Origin: Candidatus Latescibacterota bacterium
GTDB taxonomy: Bacteria > Latescibacterota > MWCZ01
Reading direction: 5' to 3'
Length of the DNA stretch: 64,000 nucleotides
Assembly: GCA_022706085.1 (NCBI GenBank)
Contig: JAKJDF010000009.1
Span: 1-64,000 of the forward strand
The notes under the pieces are model-generated. The model did not search any database, was not told the DNA's origin, and worked only from the letters and a program-made list of their open reading frames with translations. Each line of letters begins with the position of its first letter. The first letter of the stretch is position 1. Position numbers and translations under genes: made by a program. Shown here piece after piece: positions 40,741 to 48,800 of this stretch.

Positions 40741-41766
40741 ATGAAAGCGCTGATTCTTCTGATGGCAGTCCTCGGTCTCTGCGCAGGAAATGCGATGTGC
40801 GACACGCTCGTCGAACGCTCCGGCCGGGAGCTTTCGGGCGCACTGGTAGGTGTGCGGGATTCGGTGTTGGTCTTCCGGACCGACGCGGGAGACACGGTCA
40901 GCATCGCACGCTCCGCGGTGGAGCGGGTGACCTTTTTCGCGCCGGTTCAGGGACGGCTCGGAACCGTGCAGCTTGACCGCTCCGGCCGGGTGGAACTCGT
41001 GGTGTTCGGTACGGGGTACGGCATTCTGAACGGTGCTCTTCTGGCTTCCGTTGCCGATCTCGGTGTTGATGGGTTCACTCTCGCCATGCTGGCCGGTGGG
41101 GGCGCCGGGCTGTACGTTCCCTGGCAATGGAGCCAGACGCGCCCGGTGAGCGACGCGCGAGCCTCGCTCATCTCCTTCGCAGGTGGTTGGGGCATGTGGC
41201 AGGGGATCGGCTGGATGGCCGCCCTCGTCGACGAATCCTCAGCCGACGCGAACATCACCATGGGCATGCTTGCTGGCGGCGCCGGGATTCTTACCGCGAC
41301 CGCATTGACGGGCAAACACAATCTCTCTGCCGGTGATGCTTCGTTCATCACCACTGCCCCTGCCTGGTCCAGCGCGTACTGGCTCTGGGTGATGATCCTC
41401 ACGGGTACGGAAAACGGCCGCTTCGTGCTCGGAACCACCCTTGCGGCCGGCGACATCGGTGTCGCGACGGGAGTCCTTCTGGCCGACAGGATAGAGGCAT
41501 CGCAGGGGAGAGTTCGGCTGGCCAACCTCGGCGGCATCGTGGGAGGATTGGTAGGGGGAGCCGCTGTCGCGTTGACAAACGTGGACAGCCCGAAACTGGG
41601 GGTAAGCGTTGTGATGACGGCGGCGACGCTGGGCCTGGGCGCCGGGTGGCACCTCACCCGCAATTACGACCGCATCGACGCGGCAGTTTCACGCCTTGAG
41701 GTGGCACCTCTGCTGGTTGCAGGAAATCGCCCCGTCCGCGGGCTTCAGGCGGCGTACTCGTTCTGA
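40741..41766 (+). CDS. Glycine-rich membrane-associated protein of unknown function
   Basis: 341 residues from the ATG at 40741 (GGGGAG 8 nt upstream) with signal peptide MKALILLMAVLGLCAGNAMC. Residues 22-70 form a small beta-rich domain (LVERSGRELSGALVGVRDSVLVF, TVSIARSAVERVTFF), like the short domains in which a value is stated with respect to a surface-exposed loop. The rest is Gly/Ala-rich with several hydrophobic stretches (GTGYGILNGALLASVADLGV, ISFAGGWGMWQGIGWM) and may be a membrane or barrel domain; the end is LQAAYSF. I do not recognise the family. It converges with the C39-like gene 4 nt away. An AT-rich TATAAT (40574-40579) lies in the upstream gap. Confidence 0.6.
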   Translation: MKALILLMAVLGLCAGNAMCDTLVERSGRELSGALVGVRDSVLVFRTDAGDTVSIARSAVERVTFFAPVQGRLGTVQLDRSGRVELVVFGTGYGILNGALLASVADLGVDGFTLAMLAGGGAGLYVPWQWSQTRPVSDARASLISFAGGWGMWQGIGWMAALVDESSADANITMGMLAGGAGILTATALTGKHNLSAGDASFITTAPAWSSAYWLWVMILTGTENGRFVLGTTLAAGDIGVATGVLLADRIEASQGRVRLANLGGIVGGLVGGAAVALTNVDSPKLGVSVVMTAATLGLGAGWHLTRNYDRIDAAVSRLEVAPLLVAGNRPVRGLQAAYSF

Positions 41767-41770
41767 ATCG

Positions 41771-42706
41771 CTACTCCCAGCGCAGAAGGATCGCGGCCCC
41801 GCCGTGCGTCAGCCAGAGGCGCTCGAACTCACTGCGGCGGTACACCACACCATCGCCGCGCGAGTCAGTGAACGCCGGGTCGTTGCACACGACGTCGCCC
41901 TTTTTGTTCCACCCACGGATCAGCACCAGGTGCCCGGATGTGTTCTGAACCGGTGCGCCCGTGAGTTTCCCGTTTTCGAACGCTACCGAGCAGATGACGT
42001 GGTATCCCGCCACGAGTCGCGCGAACACGTCGTCGAGTGACGCCAGACGCTGTACCCATGCGACCGCGCCATACTGGCTTGCCGCCGCCGCAAGACGTGC
42101 CCAGTTGCCATAAATATCGTGCACCGGGTCGTACGCAGCCTTCGCGATGGCTTCCGCTGTGACATTGGGAACCCTGGGCGCAAGCGCCATTGCAACGCAC
42201 GTAGCACCGCAAATGCGATCGCCGATGCTCTCATCCTCTGTTCTCTGAGAGCGGAAGGGCAGTTCCTGGGTGAACGTGGCGGGAAGAGCCACCTGTTCCT
42301 TCGGGGCTGCCGCCGGAAACGCAAGAACGAGGCGATCCAGCTTCAGGTGTTCGCCCGTCGCGGTTCGAACCCGCACGCGAAGTTCGTCCACATGGGCATC
42401 CCACACCACGGTGTCCACCTCGCGGCGGAGGAGAGGATCGTCGACGCCGGGCGCCGGGGCTTCGCCCCATTCGCCCACGCGCGTCCAGCCTGACCACCTG
42501 CCGCGCACCTGCCCGGACATTTCGAACGCGAGCCCGGGTTGTACCTCCGGCGGCACATTCCACGAGAGAATGGCTTCTTTCCCATGGGGAACCGGCACGC
42601 GCTGGCTTTCCCACACAGCTCCTGCGGGGCGCACTTCCCGCCATGCCGGATCAAACGTTTCCTGGCGCGTCGGAATGAGCGCCCAGCCTGCGATGGTGTG
42701 TTCCAC
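41771..42706 (-). CDS. C39-like cysteine peptidase family protein
   Basis: 311 residues from a GTG at 42706, GAGGT upstream, 7 nt after the stop of the preceding gene. Residues 1-140 form a beta-sandwich with strands such as VDTVVWDAHVDELRVRV. The peptidase_C39_2-like domain has its Cys in DRICGATCVAMAL near residue 165, its His in SGHLVLIRGW near residue 257, and Asn/Asp in CNDPAF just after. The family cleaves or modifies peptides. No signal peptide is seen in this reading frame start, which is odd for a partner of a lipoprotein. It is translationally coupled to the propeller/phosphatase lipoprotein. Confidence 0.75.
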   Translation of the reverse strand: MEHTIAGWALIPTRQETFDPAWREVRPAGAVWESQRVPVPHGKEAILSWNVPPEVQPGLAFEMSGQVRGRWSGWTRVGEWGEAPAPGVDDPLLRREVDTVVWDAHVDELRVRVRTATGEHLKLDRLVLAFPAAAPKEQVALPATFTQELPFRSQRTEDESIGDRICGATCVAMALAPRVPNVTAEAIAKAAYDPVHDIYGNWARLAAAASQYGAVAWVQRLASLDDVFARLVAGYHVICSVAFENGKLTGAPVQNTSGHLVLIRGWNKKGDVVCNDPAFTDSRGDGVVYRRSEFERLWLTHGGAAILLRWE

Positions 42707-42713
42707 GGCTACC

Positions 42714-44900
42714 TCATCGCGCGGTTACGCGCGGAAAGTCTTTCACTGCGAAGCGGTCAAGCACGGACCCATCCGCTCTGTACACAACGACTTCACAGTG
42801 ATTCCCGCGCAGCGTCATCATGCAGAAATGGTCAGTGGTCTCGCCCACCTCGGTGTACCGATTCGGTTTCATCTGGTACAACGGTGCTCCTGCTCCGCCT
42901 GTGGTGATGTAGACCGGCCCCTGACCGACCGGAACAATCTCCCCACCGCGGACGGGTTTCGATCGGTGGTAATAGTGATCATGCCCCTGCCAGACAGCGT
43001 CAACACCGTACCGCTCGAACAGACCGCACCATGCGTCGCGCACATCCTGATTGCCGTCTCCCCGCGATGCGTGCGCAGCGTACGCCGGCCGATGGAGAAA
43101 CACGAACACCCAGGGCTTCGTGGTTTTTTTCAGGTCCTCTTCCAGCCATGCGGTCTGAGAAGCCATATCCACCTGCGTGTTGAGAGATATCCAGTGCGTC
43201 TGGCCCACGTCGAAACTGAAGCATTTCTCCTGGAGGCCTGGCGGCGCATTTCTGGGCATCTCGAACGAAAGGTAATAGTTGGGTGATTCTCGTTCGTGGT
43301 TGCCGGGGGTCGTCATGAACGGAGTCTTCCTGAACACAGCGTCCGCTTCATGAAACCAGGGATCCCAGTGCGTGAAATCCTCGCCATTGCTGACGAGATC
43401 GCCCGTGGTAACGATGAACGCCGGATCAAATGCCGCGGCGCGATTCACGATGTTCCCCCACACGTCCATCCGATTTCGTGAATCCCCAAGTATCGCCACC
43501 ACGAGGCTATCCGGGGACGCCGGAGGCGTGGAAAACGTGTTCGTTTCACTCCATCCGTCACTCGACCCATCACCCACGCGATATGCATAACGTGTGCCCG
43601 GTTCAAGCGCGGTAAGCGCAACGGAGTGGGCCCTGTAAGGGCCGATATTCGAGACGAACGTGGTGCTCGTGCCTCGCGCGGTTTTCACCAGAGGCGCACT
43701 CCAGTCCACATCGGACGGATGCGCGCCATCGAGCGGCACGTACACTGCCATCGTGCCGGTGGCATCAGAAGTGGTTTTCCACGCGATCTGCAACTGCGTT
43801 GACGCGTCTACGCCCATCCCCAGAGTGATGTGGTACGGGCGGCGTGTGCGTTCGAATGCGGGGGTATGGGTTACAAGATCGCGAGCCTCGGCTCTGCGGC
43901 CCGTCAGGTCGAAAACCTGCACGCGGTAGTTGGTCGGGTCGGGAACAACCAGCACTCGCCGCCCACGGTCAAGGACAAGCTGCTCTGCGGAAAGCATCTG
44001 CCCGGGGCCGGACCCGCGCGCGCCTATTTTCCCCCGATACATGCCGTCCGCGCTGAATGCCCGGATCGCCGCGTCCTTTTCGTCGCGGACAAATACGTTT
44101 CCGAACTGGTCAACGGCTATCCCGCGTGTCTCACCACCGATCGTGCCTGCGCCGATGCGCTTCACCAGTTGGCCGCTGCGGTTGTAGACGACCACCTCTT
44201 TCAGCGATCGCGTGCTGATGTACAGATTGCTGTCGGGCCCGAACGAGAAAGCGACGCAACGGGGTGGCGTCTCACCACGGACGACGATGCTGTCGCGAAG
44301 GATGCCCGACGGGGAGAGGATACGGATGCCCCTCTCCGAAAGGAGGTACAGGGACCCGTCCGCGGCCACTTCAATATCCCGCACATCGGCCACTCCGCCT
44401 TCCGGTTCCATCGCGCGTGCCTGCGCTGCACCGGAACCTCCGGGACGGGGAATTGCCCAGATTCGTGCGCGGTCGACGAGGTAGAGGGTGGGCCCGTGCC
44501 ATTCCATGGCGCGGACGACATGTATCGTGTCGCCCGGAACGAGCGGATTTGCGAGACCGGGAAGATAGGAGCGCGTCGGAAGCGGGCCCGTTTCGGCAGC
44601 AATAACGGTGATACGCCGTTGCGTGTTGTCGGCGATGTAGAGGTGCCCGTCGTCGCTCACTGCCACCGGGCCGATGCTCTGTACCTGCCCCGCGCCCACG
44701 CCGAACCCGCCCACCATCACGGCGGGCATACTGGCGATGCGCACACCGTTCTGCGCGTCCACCGTCGTCACGGTTACTGCCGGGCGGTCAGTTTCCCGAC
44801 ACCCGGCCAAGAGGAACATCCCGGCAAGCGCAATGGCCGTGAGGCACAGCGAAACGCGGTCTCCGGCGCGGGAAAGGAAAATGCGAAGGGAACGCGTCAT
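42714..44900 (-). CDS. Lipoprotein with NHL-type propeller and purple acid phosphatase-like domain
   Basis: 728 residues, ATG at 44900 with AGGAG upstream. Signal peptide with lipobox LLAGC near residue 34. Residues 60-350 form a six-bladed NHL-like propeller (repeats such as GPVAVSDDGHLYIADNTQRRITVI and GIAVDQFGNVFVRDEKDAAIRAF). An Fn3-like domain follows, then a metallophosphoesterase of the purple-acid-phosphatase type: ILGDSRNRMD near residue 485, TTGDLVSNGE, TPGNHERES near residue 545, FVFLHRPAYAAH near residue 615 and QGHDHYYHR near residue 655. The motifs are intact, so a surface phosphatase or phosphodiesterase is likely. It is the first gene of a two-gene operon with the C39-like peptidase. 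Confidence 0.82.
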   Translation of the reverse strand: MTRSLRIFLSRAGDRVSLCLTAIALAGMFLLAGCRETDRPAVTVTTVDAQNGVRIASMPAVMVGGFGVGAGQVQSIGPVAVSDDGHLYIADNTQRRITVIAAETGPLPTRSYLPGLANPLVPGDTIHVVRAMEWHGPTLYLVDRARIWAIPRPGGSGAAQARAMEPEGGVADVRDIEVAADGSLYLLSERGIRILSPSGILRDSIVVRGETPPRCVAFSFGPDSNLYISTRSLKEVVVYNRSGQLVKRIGAGTIGGETRGIAVDQFGNVFVRDEKDAAIRAFSADGMYRGKIGARGSGPGQMLSAEQLVLDRGRRVLVVPDPTNYRVQVFDLTGRRAEARDLVTHTPAFERTRRPYHITLGMGVDASTQLQIAWKTTSDATGTMAVYVPLDGAHPSDVDWSAPLVKTARGTSTTFVSNIGPYRAHSVALTALEPGTRYAYRVGDGSSDGWSETNTFSTPPASPDSLVVAILGDSRNRMDVWGNIVNRAAAFDPAFIVTTGDLVSNGEDFTHWDPWFHEADAVFRKTPFMTTPGNHERESPNYYLSFEMPRNAPPGLQEKCFSFDVGQTHWISLNTQVDMASQTAWLEEDLKKTTKPWVFVFLHRPAYAAHASRGDGNQDVRDAWCGLFERYGVDAVWQGHDHYYHRSKPVRGGEIVPVGQGPVYITTGGAGAPLYQMKPNRYTEVGETTDHFCMMTLRGNHCEVVVYRADGSVLDRFAVKDFPRVTAR

Positions 44901-44971
44901 GTGCCGCTCCTGAATAGACCTGAAAAACAGGCAACACGGGAAGTTCTGTGGGAAATCCTCTATAACATAAA

Positions 44972-45000
44972 GTTAAGCAAAACGGGCGGATACGGTCAAG
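44972..45000 (-). promoter_or_regulatory. Possible promoter of the propeller/phosphatase operon
   Basis: On the minus strand: TTGACC (45000-44995), 17-nt spacer, TTAACT (44977-44972), about 70 nt before the ATG at 44900. The arrangement is like the one before the STAS genes. Confidence 0.35.
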
Positions 45001-45135
45001 GAATACCGTAGGCGCGCGGGGCGGACGCGCCGTCTGTGCGCCATCCCGTCGCTACCCGCATTACCCCGTCTGCGCGGCGCTCCTTTTTTTGCGACATTTA
45101 GGTATCAGCCCGTTGATACTCAAGGAGAAACCCGG

Positions 45136-45486
45136 ATGGTTGACATCACCTCGGTCGAGCAGGCAGAAGCGTTGATATCGGGGTCAAAGGAGCGTCCGTT
45201 ACTCGTATTCAAGCACAGCACGCGGTGCCCGGTAAGCGGGCGGGCGGCAGGGGAGGTGGACGCGTTTTCGCGCACTCCTGAAGCCGCCGGTGTTACCCTC
45301 GCGCGCGTGCTTGTCGTGGAGGACCGGCCGGTTTCTCTCTGGCTTGCGGAACGATTACAGACTCCGCACGCTTCTCCGCAGGCGCTTCTGGTGGCGGAGG
45401 GAAAGGTCGCGTGGACGGCCTCCCATTTCGGGGTAACTGCCGACGCTATGGCATCCGCCCTGCGCGGGCTGGCGGGAAAGGGTTGA
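45136..45486 (+). CDS. YtxJ-type monothiol bacilliredoxin
   Basis: 116 residues, ATG at 45136 with AAGGAG upstream. A thioredoxin-fold protein of the YtxJ (DUF2847) family with the single-Cys motif KHSTRCPVS near residues 26-34. The family de-bacillithiolates proteins in bacilli and occurs in many FCB-type bacteria with bacillithiol-like thiols. It suggests a bacillithiol or comparable low-molecular-weight thiol in this organism, although no biosynthetic gene is in the window. The next gene starts 2 nt after its stop. Confidence 0.82.
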   Translation: MVDITSVEQAEALISGSKERPLLVFKHSTRCPVSGRAAGEVDAFSRTPEAAGVTLARVLVVEDRPVSLWLAERLQTPHASPQALLVAEGKVAWTASHFGVTADAMASALRGLAGKG

Positions 45487-45488
45487 TC

Positions 45489-45746
45489 ATGGAGGACTAC
45501 CCGCCCGAAGTCGTCCGCCGCCTCAGCCGCCTGCGGTGGACGGCAGCACTGCTCTGGATTGGCTGGACCATCATCGCGGTTCCCATCTACCTTGCCTACC
45601 GCTACTACCCGATGCTCTTCGGCGTCCCCCACCTGAAAATCGGCGCCATCACGCTGCTCTCCCTCGGCGCGGTCTGGTTCATCTACCTCATTTACCGCAT
45701 GGGTGAACTGGCCCGGGCCGCGGGGAAAGGGCAGGCGGGCCCGTAA
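45489..45746 (+). CDS. Small two-helix membrane protein
   Basis: 85 residues from the ATG at 45489, 2 nt after the stop of the ytxJ-type gene, with GGAAAGGG upstream, so co-translated. Two hydrophobic segments lie at about residues 17-36 (AALLWIGWTIIAVPIYLAY) and 49-67 (IGAITLLSLGAVWFIYLIY). No family recognised; function unknown. Confidence 0.7.
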   Translation: MEDYPPEVVRRLSRLRWTAALLWIGWTIIAVPIYLAYRYYPMLFGVPHLKIGAITLLSLGAVWFIYLIYRMGELARAAGKGQAGP

Positions 45747-45865
45747 CGCGTCCCCTGCCGCCTTCCACAGGCCCTGTCGGGTCACACAGGACGCACCGAC
45801 GTATCCGTGCCATCGCACGGGCATCATGCGCCACGCGCACGCAGACCAGCGCGTCCGCCTGCCTG

Positions 45866-48800
45866 CTAACGAGCCAGCACCATTCTCCTCGTCAGCATCC
45901 CCTCCGGCGCAATCAGCCGCACCAGATATACCCCGCTGGCAACTTCCCGCCCGTTGCTGTCGCGGCCATCCCAGACCACCTCGTGGGGGCCAGACGGGAA
46001 TGTCTGCGCCGCCGAAGCGGTGGGGCCCACCAGGGTGCGCACGAGGCGGCCGTTCACGTCGTACACGGCCAGGGTCACATGCCCCGCTTCGGTCAGCGTG
46101 AAGCGGATCGTGGTGGAAGGATTGAACGGATTCGGCGTGTTCTGCGAGAGCGTGAAACGCAACGGCTCGCTCGGCGCCGCCGGAATCGCCCCTTCGTTGA
46201 GCGACGCCGTGACAATCTCCGGCGGGGCGCTCGTACCTGACACATGCAAAAGCACCGGATTCGTGAAATCCGCCCGGGCAATGCCGACCAGCGCCGTTCT
46301 GTCGTTCACCGAGTACTCGATCGCGCCGTCGCCGGAAAAGGTGGGCCCGACCTCATCCGGCAGCAGCAATGTCAGGTCGCACCCGAGAACCTCGTGGGGA
46401 TCGCTCACCACGAGGTCCCACCCGTCGCCGGAGCGCACAAACGCCAGCAAACGGGGCGCTCCCTGAGCCGGTTTTGCCGCGCCGGCGATGTCGCCCGCCG
46501 GGAACTCGAACCTGGGGTCGAGGACCGCTTTGTGCAGAATCATTCCCGCGTCGTACGCCGATGCCCGCCCGTTGCCCGACACATCCGCCAGCGGGAGGGG
46601 AATAGACTCACGCAGCTTCACGCTGAATTGCAGCACCCACGAGGCATCAAGTGCCGTAATCAGGTCGTCCTGCGTTACATCCCCCACGCGAAACATCCTC
46701 GCCAGCGCGCCCATATCGGCGACCGTGCCGTCGGCGTCGGGCGGCGACGTCGGGTCACCGGCGTCAATACACGGCGACCCGGGCCGTAGCCGAAAATCCC
46801 CGTTCGCCGCGTCCACGAAAAGCGGGTCGGCGCTGATGTTACCCGTGCCGGCGTAGACCGACTGAAAGTCGCTGTAGGATGCGTTGAACGTCGGCGCGGA
46901 GAGCGGGAAGTACACTCCCCAGATGATCGAGTTCGTCACGTTGAACGTTGCAGTGTTGAGCAGGATCGCGGTACCTGGCGTCCCGGTGTTCCCCGTCACC
47001 GTGCTGTGGTTCATCGTGAGCACGGCGCCATTTTCCACATCCAGCCCGCCGCCGCCGTAATCAATGGCCCAGTTCTTCCAGACGACACAGCGATCCATCG
47101 TCACCGTCGCCCCTTCGCGTACCGCCACGCCGCCTCCGCGCTGGTTGGAGGTGTTCCGGCTCACCACCACCGACCGCATGCCCAGCCGCGTGCCGGCGCC
47201 GGCGACATAAATCCCGCCGCCGAACACATCAGGTACGTTCCCGTCGGCCCGTCCGTCGCTGATGCGGGCAAACGCGATCGTGCTGCTATCGCCGCCCGTT
47301 ATGCGCAACCCTCCCCACTCGGATGCCGTGCCCTTCAGGAACCGGATGCTATCCTGCGCGGTGCCGACCGCATGGAGCGCACCATTGACCACAAACTGGA
47401 CGTCGGCGTTGAACAGCACGTCCACGCCCGGTTCAATGGTCAGAGTGTTGCCGGGAAGTACGGTGGCGGCGCCCGTAACCCTGTAGGGCGAGTTGGCCTT
47501 GAAAAACGTTGTCGTTCCCACGGGGCCAAGCACATGCGAGGGGTCGCCTTGCCACCTCTGGTCGTAGAAAAAAGCCCCCATGTCCGCGCGTGTGCCGTCG
47601 GCGTCGGACGTCGCCGGATCGCCCGTGTCAATGCAGGGCGAACTTTCCTGCAGGTGGAAATCCCCATTCGCAGCATCCACGAAGAGCGGGTCGTCGCTGA
47701 TGTTGCCGGTACCAGAGAAGAGGACATTCTGTACGTCGCAATAGGACGCCACAACCGGGCCGACGGAATCCATCCCCTTCGCGTTGTTGCCCCAGACGAC
47801 GCTGTTGCTGATCAGCAAGCTATCCTCATTGAAAACCCCGCTACCCTCTGGCGCCGTGTTACCTGTGATTGTGCAACTGGTCACGACAGCTTTGGTGGTT
47901 TTCTGTAAAAGCCCGTATGGCCGCACATACAAACCGCCTCCGCCGTACGTCGCGGTGTTGCCAGCAATCGCGCAATGCGTGAGCTTCGTCAAGCCACCGA
48001 CGCAGTAGACACCGCCTCCGACTATGGTGCTTCCTGAGGCAGTGTTGTTCGCGATGGTACAACGTTCGAAAACGGTGGTTGCGCTGTTGCAAACAACCCC
48101 GCCGCCGCTTCCCGACGCGAAATTGTCGGATATGGTACAAGCGATGAATGTTGCGTTCGTGCCCTCACAGACGAGCCCGCCGCCGAAGTTAGACGTATTT
48201 CCTTTGATGACTGAGTTGGCCATCCCCAAACGGGCTTTTATGCTCATCCCGCCTCCGGCGATCGCGTTCGCCCCGGTGATGCGCGCAAACGCAATTGTGC
48301 TGGAATCACTTCCGGAAAACCTGACGCCGCCCCACTCGCTCGCCGTGCCCTTCAGGAACCGGATCGAGTCACTTGCCGTGCCCACCGCGTGCAGGCTCCC
48401 CTGCACGATGAACTGCACGTCCGCGTCGAACAGCACGTCCACGCCGGGCTGGATCGTCAGCGTGTTGCCTGCGGGAACGGTGATCGTGCCGGTCACGCGG
48501 TACGGCGAATTGGCCTTGTACCACGTCTGCGTGGTGATGGTGCCGGCGACCTCTGTCGCGCCCTGCGGCGCCGCAAGCTGCCACGTGCGGATCGTCAGGT
48601 CGCTGCTGCCGCTTGAGGCGAGCGTGGTTCCATCCGAACTGATCGCAAGCCCCCATACCGGCCCGGTGTGCCCGGTGAGCGTGCGCAGCAGCGCACCGGT
48701 GGCGAAATCCCACACCTTGATCGTTCGGTCGTCGCTGGCGGAGATGATGTTCCGTCCGTCCTGCGTGACGATGACGCGCCAGATTCCCTGCGTGTGGCCG

